Shown here one piece after another: positions 23,181-33,646 of a stretch of 64,000 bases of DNA. A program made the translations under genes and the position numbers. The stretch is from positions 1-64,000 of the forward strand of contig JAECUM010094209.1 of NCBI GenBank assembly GCA_016617855.1, in the 5' to 3' direction. Each line of letters starts with the position of its first letter. Positions within the stretch are counted from its first letter, which is position 1. This DNA is from Megalonaias nervosa (taxonomy: Eukaryota > Mollusca > Bivalvia > Unionida > Unionidae). The notes beneath the pieces were generated by a model. The model did not search any database. It saw only the letters and a program-made list of their open reading frames with translations, and was not told where the DNA came from.

Positions 23181-24879
23181 TTGAATCCATGACCCATGGA
23201 TTGAAGTTTGACAGTGTATTATTGGAGTTAATGAGAAGTTTGACACATTATTACTGTAGCTAACAAGAGAGAGAGAAAGAAGGCATTGACCACTATGTTC
23301 CCTGGTACATGTATTTTGTATCTTTTCAGTGTAATCTCGCACTCTCTCTATACTGCTGTATTTGTGTAGAGATAGAGAGTGAAATTGTTTTAGCCATGTC
23401 ATATAATATGAGAAACTGTGCATGTGTGTGCAGCAAGAAAAGGTGCTGTTTAAATTCATGGAAAGAGTTTAATATAAGCTGAGTGAGAGAGAGACAGAGA
23501 GAGAGAGAGCGCAGTTCACCCAAAATTATGGTACATTTCAGATCTGCAAGCCATTGTATCTGATACATTATTTTTAATTCTCACTAAGAAATTTTATTAG
23601 GGTATTTGTTAAATATTGATTTATTTATTTCTTGATTGTATTTTAATCACCCTGTATTTAATTACTGCATTTTATTTTCGTCATTTAAATTTTACAGATT
23701 TATTGAAATTTTTTAAAAGTTTTATTTTTCACTTTTAAAATCATTATGAGTGGAAATCGTGACAATTTTGGACACTGGGTGAACTGGGACAGTCCATGAC
23801 AATTTCAAAAGAACCATCATCTACATCTTTTGATCATAACCTTGAACGAGATGCACTGTGTTCAGAATGAGAGGTGAACTGCAACTCAACAGAATTAGCA
23901 TAAGAAAAATAGTCCAAACTGAAACCACTAGAAAATGGAGAGGAGAAATTTGAACAGTTTATTATTTTGCAGAAAAATTATCAGAATACTGTATTTTTTT
24001 TAAAATTAACAAAGTTTTTGTTTTATTAAAAATAGTAACTAGCAAAAACTGATGCAGAATTACAGAGAAAGGATGTATATTCTCTGACCAACTCACATGA
24101 TAAGTATCATTATCTGTCAATTTAAAATGACCATTGTCCTGAGCTGTTGGTGCAATGGAAGTGTAAAACGCCACATTTTTCAGATTCACAGACCATCAGA
24201 AGACTTGGAGCATTTTTCATTCCTATTGTGTTACTACCAAAAATTACTAGCTTTCAAACATGCAGCATTTATGGCTGTATGTAATAAAGTACAGTGATAA
24301 ATGTGGTTCTTTGCACAATTGTAACAGGCTGTCCAAGTTAACCAACACTACCTGGATTTGCACAGTGTTTCATTATAATCATCATATAAATGTTATGCTT
24401 CTGCGAAATTCAAGGGGTGTGTACATCCATCAGGAGCATGTCACATTTTGTTTGTCTTTTATTTTGTAATTTTTAACTTTTGAAGGATTCAGTGGATTTA
24501 AATTAAATTTGAACTTGTTATCGAAGAGACACTTTTTCATTACAAAATTTTGGTTTCTGATACTTATTTTGACAACACCAGTAGACTGTTTGATAATTAC
24601 CATCTGGGTGTGAAAGCATTGACAAAATTGAACAAATTTCATGCTCAAGTTTTCAGAAAGCAGTTTGTAATTTGTGTTGTGATCTGAAAGTTAATAATTT
24701 GGTATATTATATGACTCAAAGAATCATTTTAAGGTTTTGTCTTTTTGAAAGGGAAACAACTCTTGGTAAAATCATTCTTCATGTAATTGACAAATCATCT
24801 GTTCGCAGAAGGCATCTTGTATCTTCTGTATAAATGCGTTTCTTTTCTTTCTTTTTACCAATCGTGTTTTTCTTACCAG

Positions 24880-25068
24880 CTGATGGACATGGATCCATTT
24901 TGGGTGCCTACAACAGAGGAGGAGATTATGCATTATGGAGAGAAGGCCGATTCGGAGAATCGTGCCCGGCATTACATGAACAGTATCAGGAAGAGGAAGG
25001 GGATGAAAGTTGATGAGAAAATTGTTGAACATGCAGAAAAACAAAGGACACTAACAAAAAATAAGTAG
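24880..25068 (+). CDS. EFL1: EFL1 last exon with stop codon
   Basis: The terminal exon encodes [25 protein letters not shown]...[16 protein letters not shown] followed by TAG at 25066-25068. The ending [11 protein letters not shown] is the characteristic C-terminus of animal EFL1. The acceptor is a pyrimidine tract ending ttaccag at 24873-24879. Exon phase 0 fits the HWE end of the previous exon. Summed over the four exons the reading frame is continuous: 1622 bases, i.e. two carry-in bases plus 540 codons including the stop. This is nearly half of a protein of about 1100 residues. An ATG at 24787 lies in the intron and is not a start. Confidence 0.95.
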   Translation: MMDMDPFWVPTTEEEIMHYGEKADSENRARHYMNSIRKRKGMKVDEKIVEHAEKQRTLTKNK

Positions 25069-25099
25069 AAGATTGGGGGGGGGGCGCTTTTGAGTTGTC

Positions 25100-25289
25100 A
25101 AACTGCAAGCAACATAAACCCTGATCTGCCATGACATTATGTGGCTGCATATCAGGCTCTGTGTTGTTTGTTCTACTGATTGCTTTTTACAGATTGCATA
25201 GACCGGATCTGCTGGCACTATGCAATGGCAGGTCAAGGTTGGTGCAGTTTGCGGTTGGACTAGACATGTAATCAAGTATATATGGCATG
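25100..25289. mobile_element. double-hairpin foldback MITE, copy 2 (in EFL1 3' UTR)
   Basis: First hairpin aaccctgatctgcc...gcatatcaggctct, second hairpin gaccggatctgctgg...ggcaggtcaaggt, and the right end ggttggactagac...caagtatatatgg. The left terminus is lost. Confidence 0.75.
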
Positions 25290-25610
25290 TAAGATATGAG
25301 GTTTATGGATTGCCATCCATAGTTATTAGCGATCTCTAAAAAGCCAGCTCACCTCAGCTTTGAAGACATTTCTGTTCTACCAGGTAGGGTTCCAGGAGAG
25401 AAAAAAAAATAAGTTGATGGATTTCAGAAATTGACATGCTTCATTCCTGTATTGTCAACATTGTCCATCTTGGGAAGGGGAAAAAAAAAAAAACGGTAAA
25501 TGGATTATTTTACATCCACAACATTTCAACACAGTGAGTCAAAAATAGAACATATGAATTTTTATGTACTGACATTTAGGTTTTGGATCAAGCAAACATG
25601 TATTTTACGT

Positions 25611-25616
25611 AATAAA
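25611..25616 (+). promoter_or_regulatory. candidate poly(A) signal of EFL1
   Basis: Canonical AATAAA about 540 bases after the EFL1 stop, followed within 20 bases by a GT-rich stretch. It is the first canonical hexamer after the stop that I find with such a downstream element. Confidence 0.45.
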
Positions 25617-25875
25617 TCACATATTTAAATGTGTTCTTGTGTTCATATTTATCTTTTATTATAGAATGTCTTCAATATGACATGACAGAAATCCATATTA
25701 TGATTTTGATGCAAGTGTAATGACACATGACAATACACAAAGTATATACTGCCATCATATTTTAAAGTTACTAATCAGAATTACAAGGGAAAAAATATTT
25801 TCGCACTATTAGACATATTGACTATGAAGATTCATACACAATTAGTCAGGCTCAAGGTGTTTTGAGACATGTGCT

Positions 25876-27201
25876 TTTTAGCTCTACTAGTCATAGACCA
25901 GAAGAGCTTATGGGATGGCTTGTTGTCCATCCATCCATTAGCACAAGTGTGTTATCTCCATTCTTCCTAAACCACTTTGAGGATTCCCAGAATACTTGAC
26001 ATATACATTCATTCCATGGTCTAGCTGGTCCTAAATAAAGATGCTGCTGCATAGATATACAATATGGCCACCATAGTGGCCATCTTGAAATTCTTTGTTA
26101 TTACAAGTTATCATGAAATGATGGTCATAATCACATGTGATTTTCACTAAAAGAATTCTCATTTCTAGATGATCCTAAATAAATTAAGTGACGATCTGAC
26201 ATCAAAGCGATCACCATCATGCAGCCATCTTGGAAATCTTATTTCTGTTCCACCTCAATGAACAGGTATATCATCATGAGGTTTTCACCAAAAAGTCTTA
26301 TAGTATCATATTGGCCTTGAATAAAACTGGCACCAGTTTGACATTCAATATTGTGACTCTTCCTGAAATGAAATTCTTATTGACAGGAGGTTTTCACTAA
26401 AGGAATTGCGATGTTTAGTTAATCATAAATCACATTGGTGCCCCTTCAACATCCAGTATGGCCTCTGTGATGGCCATCTTGAAAATTTTTTGATCACTAC
26501 TCCCCCTTAGCAGATTTTCATATCACTTAAAGACTTCATATGATATCTCAATGTCCTAAATAAAATTGGTGCTTATTAAATGTGTTGAAATTGAAAACCT
26601 TATCATTACCCCTCTTGAAAGGTTTATTATATCAACATGGGGTTTTCACACAAATAATTCTCACTATATGTATAGTTAATCCTAAGTGAAAATGATACCA
26701 CTGTGACCCATCCTCCAACAGTTTTGAAAATTTTCATAAGAGCTACTTCTTCCAAACAGATGGCCATACCATCACTGAAATAAATATTTCTTGCAATTTA
26801 GTTATTCTTACATTAAAATGATGCTGCTCTAACCTCCAAAATGGCTGCCTTGATGGCCATCCTCAAAGTTTTATATGGCCACTTCTCTTGAAAGGATGGT
26901 CATTTAGAAATGTGGGATTTTCACTAAAACACAATTCTAACAGTATATGGCTGGTTCTGAATGAAAATGATGTTCATCTGACCTCCAACACAGCACTGTA
27001 GTGGGCAACTTGAGACTCTTGTTGTCACGACTACTTACGCATAATGGTGGCATTGTCATAGGGTCTCCACTGATACACTTTTTTCAGTATTTAATTTGGT
27101 TTGAATTAAAATGTTCAGACCACCAAGATGTCTGCACATGTGAATTTTGAAAACCAGATTTAATATCAGTAATATATAACCTGTTGGAAAATACCTCAAA
27201 T
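25876..27201 (+). repeat. dispersed repeat family R, copy 4, left part
   Basis: Best preserved opening: tttttagctctactagtcat-agaccagaagagctta, an imperfect hairpin, then about eight monomer units. It is broken at 27202 by the DIRS-like element and resumes after it. Confidence 0.7.
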
Positions 27202-27320
27202 TGTATGATGAGAGTTCATCCTCCTACAGGGTGATAAGAAAGTTCCAGATTCCAGAATCTTCCCAAGTCCAACCAGTAGCTACCTTGCCCATCCTTCATT
27301 CTGTTTCTGGTTGCAGATGT
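27202..27320 (+). repeat. left inverted terminal repeat of DIRS-like element
   Basis: Starts tgtatgatgagagttcatcc. The stretch containing gattccagaatcttcccaag and ccaaccagtagctacc is the reverse complement, with scattered mismatches, of 29641-29757. Confidence 0.75.
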
Positions 27321-27719
27321 TACTGCTGCTTAAATAATGTAGAAGAAAAAACTTGCCTTTGGCTCAAGCCTTACATCATGATTTTATCATTTTCTTGATG
27401 TGTATCATTTGTATTGTGTGGAATTACCCTTGGATCAAGCATTTTGTTTTTCAGTTTGAAATTTGCTTGGGCTTTTCCTTCTCTGAATCCTTCATGTTTT
27501 TGAATAAAGATTACCAAAGTATCATTGGGGTTGCTTAGGGTTATTGAGCCCCCTTCCAATGGAGATAATAAATTGGTGGGGAGTGAGTCACACCATCCCA
27601 TTAGGGAGGAGCAGCAGCCTCCCATTCCCAAGAGCAGAGAGTGAGTCTTGACCTCCTGTAAGGGAGGAAAAGCACCCTCTTTTCTACTGGGATAGAGAAT
27701 GAGTCGCACTTTTATCTGA

Positions 27720-28520
27720 CAGAGGTGCAGTACCCCCTACCTGTCCACAGCTTGATGCTGTCTGATAGTGAGTAGCATGCCCCTCCCCCATACTTGAGAG
27801 TGGGGCAGCACCCTCTCAGTCCCTATTGTTGGCGATGGGAAAGTCACCTGTAATGGCAGAGAGCTTCAATCTGGAGTTAACCATTGTTGCTTCCTCTCAG
27901 GCTACAATTAAGAAGCTTTCCCAAAGTTTTAAGGAGGCTTCCCAAAGGTTTAATAAGGGTTTGGACTTTGATAGACAATATAAGGGGTAGTCACCCAATC
28001 CACATTGAGACCCTTGGTCTCTGCAGCTAGCTATAGGGTTCACCCCCCTTTTTGGCCTGTTAAATCTCTCACTTTGGATGCTGAAGCAGCACAGGTGAAT
28101 ATTTCCACAGGGACATGGGCTCACATTCCAGTTAAAACACTGGAAACATTAAAACAAAAGGCTAGGTCAACAGTAACCATAGTCTTGCATGCCATCCTCT
28201 TTTCAGCAGCCTCCTTCAGCCTGCTGAAAGTAGGAATCTCTGTCACCAGTTGCCCTTCTTTTGTTGGAAGCTGTGGTGAAAATATCCAGATATGCATTTT
28301 CCTTGTACATGATTTATCGGCAGAGCTTCTTCACCTCTGCAGTGATGTTGCTCTGGAAATATCCAAGGTCTTCCTGGAGTACAGTAATGTTTGAGGGCAG
28401 CAACCCTGGAGGCAAAGATTCTCCAGAGGGCTTATTCCTCTGGCTGGGTCCTTTCAATTGTAAAAGTTGGATACCAGTTTTGGCTTTGGGATCTTCCTGG
28501 CTTCCCATGTTCTTCCACTA
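27720..28520 (+). pseudogene. possible gag-like remnant of the DIRS-like element
   Basis: An open stretch at 28005-28394 contains HIPVKTLETLKQKARSTVTIVLHAILFSAASFSLL. The position (5' part of the element) and the style, polar then Ala/Ser/Leu-rich, fit the first open frame of DIRS elements, but I cannot point to a diagnostic motif. The frame is broken on both sides. Confidence 0.3.
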
Positions 28521-28635
28521 GTAGAATCTCCAGAAGGGTGCAGTAGATAGTATTAAATGACCAATTTTTTAAAAGAAACAGTGTTTAGTATCTTACATCA
28601 TAATCCACAGGAGAGCCCTACACAATATACTGAAA

Positions 28636-29399
28636 TTGCCAAAAGGCCGGGCCACTAGTACAGACTCTCGCATAAGACCAGATCAGATATTTTCAGCTGC
28701 ACTGGTGTCTCACTTGCTAATGCCTAGATGGAATTTCTTGTGTCATTTGGTCTTGAACTTCTTTCGAAAACCTTATCTTGAAGGCTGTTTTCTTGCACTC
28801 CTTAGCATCCGCAAGATGAGGGAGCAAGCTTCTATCTATAGAGCAAGGCTGTTTAAGGTTCAATGGAAATTATATGTTGGTTTATCTCATTTGGCAGCCA
28901 GGGAAAAAAACAGCTTCGAATCCACTGATTGCTCCACTCCCAATTAAGATTCCCAGTCTGTCGTATCTGTGCTGAGGATGATCATGAATATGTTGTCATG
29001 TTTTTAGTTGGCAGCTTCTAGAGGGAGAAAAAAGGGTAGGAAGTGTCTTTTCCTGCCCCTAAATTTCTCAGCTGATATTTTAGTTTCCACTATTTCAAGG
29101 TGGATTGCAATACCTATCAAGAGACCTTATCAGTCCCCTACTGGAACGGACTTTTCATTCATGAAAATTAAAGCCCATGAGGCGGAAGACATTGCTACCT
29201 CATGAACCTGTCTAACTCAATCGTCTTTGGAGGATGTGATAAAAACGGTTTTTGGCAATTCTACACTATCCTCTATTTCTTTTACCTTCGCTTGTCAGCT
29301 CAGCAAAGCAAAGACATATTTTCTTTGGGACTGGTTATCCTAACTCAAAAAGTGACCCATACAGATACTGTCTGGCAGTGGTCGTCTCTTCTACAGTGA
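28636..29399 (+). pseudogene. DIRS-type tyrosine recombinase remnant
   Basis: Frame pieces in order: WNFLCHLVLNFFRKPYLEG...FLALLSIRK (about 28720-28820) resembles the N-terminal part of DIRS recombinases (VLNFL-KPP...LLALASGKR). ISRWI...KIKAHEAEDIATS (29088-29205) resembles the catalytic AHEARDIATS box. After a frame change, FWQFYTILYFFYL-RLSAQQSKDIFSLG (about 29232-29325) covers the region with the nucleophilic Tyr. The Arg of the HxxR motif is replaced by Glu, and a stop plus a frameshift separate the pieces, so it is dead. Confidence 0.6.
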
Positions 29400-29640
29400 G
29401 GATGATTGTGCCTTGAATTTGTTTTTCTGTCACCAGTTGTGGATCACCAGCCTCCCACTAAACTGACAAATCCATGAACACAATAGCAATAAGTTATGGA
29501 TTACTGAAATATAATGTAGGGGGTTTTTTTTGGGAGGGGGTAAAACTAATTTTCAGGATGTAATTCTTACCTGTTTGCTATTGCCAGATTCCCTCCTCCT
29601 GTACCCCCCCTCCCCAATGCCCTTCTAGTTAAGGCTTCAT

Positions 29641-29835
29641 TCTGAAAAAGAATAAAGGTAATGCACATGGGCAAAGTAGCTACAGGTTGGACTTGGGAAC
29701 ATTGTGGAATCCAGAACTTTCTAATCACCTTTGGGAGGATGAATTCTCATCATACAGTCAGGGTAGTTTCCATCTAGGATGTTATGCAGTAGTAACAGGT
29801 AAGTATTACAAAACTAAAACTAGTTTTACCAACCC
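29641..29835 (-). repeat. right inverted terminal repeat with extension
   Basis: 29641-29757 matches the left terminus in inverse orientation. 29758-29835 has no left counterpart but its outer part (taacaggtaag...actagttttacc) is the inverse of about 29535-29572 (gtaaaactaatttt...cttacctgt). Confidence 0.7.
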
Positions 29836-29869
29836 CAATCCACCAAACAAACATACATCCTAACTAACC

Positions 29870-30600
29870 TTGGAGTGAAGACAAAGGTCATTTGCTTGCA
29901 CTTTTGAACATCACTGAGCTCAAGAATACAGCGACATGTACATTTACAAGAGAATTTTGACCAGTCTTTTTATTTTGTTGCATTCCAGTAAATGGATTGT
30001 TTGTCAGCACTTTGACATTGATTATAAGGTCAAAGGTCGTGGCTGTTTTTGTTTTTTTTTAAGGATGCAGTGACTAGTGAACAAACAAGTATACATTGAT
30101 TTTCATCAGATATATCGATTTTCATCAAATTCAGTTTGTGAATATATCATGAATACCTTGAATCATACCATTTAAAAAACTTTTTTCTTCAAAATGATTG
30201 TTAGTTAAATATTTAACTAAACTGGGAATATATTGACATTAAGACACATTCAGTGATTGTCTATTCATAAAATGAGGTTCAAAGTTAGCATCCATAATCG
30301 AGAATTTTGTCTTGCATGTAAAGGTATTTTGTAAACATGATATGTTAGATGGTTTTTTAAAATGTTTTTATTATCCAAATTGGGGGGGGGGAGTTTAAAG
30401 ATATATTTGTTACCAGATTTGGTGTGTTGGAGTTTGAAGATGTTTTTGTTACCAAATTTGTTATCTTGGAGTCTGAAGATGATTTTGTTACCAAATTCAG
30501 TATGTTAGAGTCTGAAGATGATTTTGTTACCAAATTCGGTATGTTAGAGTTTGAAGATGTTTTATCACCAAATTTGGCATGTTGAAATTTTTTAATAGTG
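29870..30600 (+). repeat. dispersed repeat family R, copy 4, right part (tail)
   Basis: Matches the tail of copy 1 (9540-10050): caaaggtcatttgcttgcactttt, acatgtacatttacaagagaattttga, then ttgttaccaaattt. The end is expanded into a 39-40-bp tandem array (30385-30590). Confidence 0.65.
30385..30590 (+). repeat. 39-40-bp tandem repeat, about 5 units
   Basis: Units of the form gttggagtttgaagatg followed by tttttgttaccaaatttggtat start near 30425, 30465, 30504 and 30544. A run of ten G precedes them at about 30381-30390. Confidence 0.8.
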
Positions 30601-31561
30601 TCAAAGATGGTATAAAATACTCAGTCCCGTCAGTGGACTCACATGAATCATGTAAATTCTCACTGACTGTACTTACATGACCTGTTGCTAATGTATATTC
30701 TGTGATACTAGTACAGTATTGTTTGCCTGTTATAGTCTGTGACAAATGATGGAGAAATTAGGGATAGATGAGTGCTGATTGCAACCAAGTTTAAGTGACA
30801 ATTGAAATTATATGTGCATGCAATTATATTTTTTTTCCCAGTGCTACATATTGCTGTACTTTTTCACTGTACCAGTACTTCAGTAGTTCCCATTGTTTTT
30901 CATGACAAAATAGTTCAAGAAATTCTTATTATTTCTTTATAAAACTGTTGTATCTGTCACAAATTAAGTTTGAATATTACAAATATAATTATATCTCTGA
31001 TCCTTTCATCACATATTTGACATGTGTCATGTGCCAACATGGAAGCCCAATAGAATGTTGTGAATGATCTTCAAGTCAAATCCAACTTTTTGAAAAGATT
31101 CGAATTAAAACAGACAAAACAAAGAACACATATTTTTTAGTTATTTACTAGCATATGTTGATGTGTTAAGTACATGTATTCATCTGTAGGACTTTGAATA
31201 GTCCTAGGATTTTCAGGAGTCCAGTTGCTTGAATTTTAGAGAATTTCTCGTGTCCATTAAATATTTTATTGTTTTTTGTGTAAGTGTGGTTTATATTTAC
31301 TGGCCTTTCTGATATATATCTTGCCCAGGTGTTTGCATCCCATTCAATGTTTCCCTGTCTATTAATACAGTGGCTAGTGAATTATCAGCTTCATTGTCAA
31401 ACACTTCGTGTTTTTATCAACAACTCTCGAAAATAAACACAATATCTTTTAAAGGGTATCAGCCATAGAGTAAGTGTCTTCTTCATCCCACTTTAGTTAG
31501 TTTGTAGCTGACAACATAAACAACAATTAACATACACATAATAAATTCATCTACTTTAATG

Positions 31562-31818
31562 TTGTTGTTGTTGTTGTTGTTGTAGGGCTTAACGCCATTT
31601 TTCAGCACACGATAGGCTATACATGGCGGCCAGTATTAATGGTGGAGGAAGAAACCGGGAAATACCCGGAAAGAACCACCAACCCACGAGAAGCTACTGG
31701 CAATCTTTCTCACATATCTACGTTCGCCGAATTCGAGACTCGAACCCACGCAGACAGAGGTGAGATGGCAGTGATCCGTAACGGAGAGCGCTTTAGACCA
31801 CTCGGCCACTCGGGGCCC
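31562..31818 (-). mobile_element. full-length SINE (type A) with 11-bp target duplication
   Basis: Read on the - strand: head ggggccccgagtggccgagtgg, B box gggttcgagtctc (31735-31747), conserved body with gtggttctttccggg and cttcctccacca, tail ggcgttaagccctacaacaac(aac)n. Perfect duplications CTACTTTAATG at 31551-31561 and 31819-31829. Intact promoter boxes suggest a young copy. Confidence 0.88.
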
Positions 31819-32845
31819 CTACTTTAATGTAGAGACCATTTAATATTAAGGTCTGTGATTTTCTTTTGATATTTTATTTTCTTTGATCTCAAGATAATTA
31901 AAAAAAATTTCAAATAATATCATTAATATAATATCATATGTGTTATTTTGCTGTAAATCAATGCAAGATATTTTTTCTAGTTATTGACAGAGGGAAATTT
32001 TCAAAAATAAACTATCAGGCCCCGTCCTAGAAAATAAAATTGTTGGTCCCTAATTAATTGCTGTATACCAAGATACATACGGTAGCATGCTCAGATATAC
32101 TGTTGTACAAATTTTTTTTGTACCAAACCATAGTAGAAATACAAGCTTGCCAAGGCCATACAGTTCATATTTGAATACAGAAATAACAAAGAACCAAAAT
32201 CCTTTCCAGAAAAGTCACAATCCTTAAAATCTACATTTGAAAGATGTTACACTCCGAAGTCTGTTAAGACCGTACCATGATGTTTCTACAAAAAAAACCC
32301 ACTCCAACTATGTTCTGTATCATTTCACACAAAAGAAATGTGATAACAAGGAAAAAAAAAACTCTTTCTTTTCATATGTAAACAGTCAATAAATTTGTGA
32401 GGTGGAAACATTTTGTATGGTCACTTGTGGCATATCATTCATGAAAATACAATGTTCCCACTTGTGAAATATTTCCTTATATCTACTCAAACAACATAGA
32501 TATTCACTGCATATCAATGATACCGATGGATCAGGAATTTCATACAAGCGTGAAAAATGTTTACGACTCATAGATGAAATATATATGGCTATATCCTATA
32601 TTCAGTCTACACATGTATTTTGTTTTATATGACTACAGATTGAGTTAAGTCGGCATTCTTGTGCCAGATGACCTATCAAAAAGTTTTGACCAGAATGATA
32701 ACTCACAGAAAACAAGGATCAGTAATTCATAATAAAAGTTTTATTTGATGCAGGACTAACTACAGTTTTAACATAGTACACAGGTCAATACAGCAGAAAT
32801 GGAACTGCATTACTGGCTTGTAAAGTTTTTTTCCAAATCTTTCTC

Positions 32846-32982
32846 ACAAATATTGACTGAAATCTACACAAATATTGACTGAAATCTACACAAATATTGA
32901 CTGAAATCTACACAAACAATGACTGAAATCTACACAAATAATGACTGAAATCTACACAAATATTGACTGAAATCTACACTGC
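32846..32982. repeat. 22-bp tandem repeat, about 6 units
   Basis: Unit aatattgactgaaatctaca plus ca. Confidence 0.92.
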
Positions 32983-33369
32983 AAACCACATAGATCAGCT
33001 GAGCTAAATCTTATGTAATTTGTTTTTCATTTTGTTCTTGGAAAACCTGAAAGAACACACTTGATTCTGGCATATGCATCATTTTATATCTATTTGTGTA
33101 CCATTTCTTGAACTGTCAATCATGTTTTCAATAATTTAGCAGAGAAGCCAACTTCTCAGAACACATGTCTCGTAATGATATTGATGCAACATGCTATATT
33201 AATCATTAACCTGACTCCTGAAATTTCATGATGTCTTAAATGGGAGCACTGCTATTAACATTTTGCTTGAGGGGAATGGTACATCAATATACCCCTTGCA
33301 AAGAAAGTTTATGAAGGTATACTGGAGTCAGCTCATCCATCTATCCTTTCTTCAAACTTTTGTTTAGTT

Positions 33370-33646
33370 ACCATGTACACTTATTTGCAAATTGAATCCA
33401 AGTACAAACAACAAAGACCCTGATCTGCTGGCACATAATCTATCAGCAGATCAAGGGCTATGTTGTTTGATCCATCAATTACTCCTGACAAACTGCATAG
33501 ACCCAAATCTGCTGGTGCATTATGCAATGACAGATCTGGGCCTGACAAACTGCAAAGACCCAGATATGCCGGTGCACTTCGCAATGACAGATCTGGGTCT
33601 GTACAGCTTTTAGTTCAGTATGTCTTGTAAGTGAGTATATATGGTA
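33370..33646. mobile_element. double-hairpin foldback MITE, copy 3
   Basis: Complete ends (accatgtacacttatttg and cttgtaagtgagtatatatggta). The second hairpin region is partly duplicated (cagatctgggcctgacaaac followed by a repeat of the unit), making this copy longer than the others. Confidence 0.8.

Larger units (their letters stand above)
13767..24879 (+). other. EFL1 intron of 11.1 kb
   Basis: Very long last intron loaded with mobile elements (listed separately). The segments 13767-14380, 15890-16840, 21060-22150 and 23520-24870 show no feature beyond AT-rich sequence. Confidence 0.75.
25069..25640 (+). other. EFL1: EFL1 3' untranslated region (inferred)
   Basis: No further coding sequence follows the EFL1 stop. 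An AATAAA hexamer sits at 25611-25616 and a GT-rich run (gtgttcttgtgttcat) follows at about 25632, the usual arrangement of a metazoan poly(A) site. If used, the 3' UTR is about 550 bases. It would contain a run of ten G (25075-25084) and a copy of the double-hairpin foldback repeat. Transcript data are not available here, so the 3' end is an inference. Confidence 0.5.
27202..29835 (+). mobile_element. degenerate DIRS-like (tyrosine recombinase) retroelement
   Basis: About 2.6 kb bounded by inverted repeats of about 115 bp (27202-27320 and 29641-29757). The right end extends further (29758-29835), and this extension is complementary to an internal segment just inside the right repeat (about 29535-29572). 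Unequal inverted termini plus an internal complementary region are the hallmark of DIRS elements. Remnants of tyrosine-recombinase coding sequence occur at 28700-29400. The reverse transcriptase/RNase H part is missing, so it is internally deleted. It is more GC-rich than its surroundings and lies inside a copy of repeat R. No target duplication is expected for this class. Confidence 0.7.
30601..33369. other. intergenic DNA without gene
   Basis: Apart from the SINE at 31562-31818 and the 22-bp array, AT-rich sequence with no exon-like conservation that I can see. Confidence 0.6.

Noticed and set aside
28314..28508. Antisense frame in the DIRS-like element
   Set aside because: The recombinase remnants lie on the + strand and this antisense frame shows no gag or RT motif.
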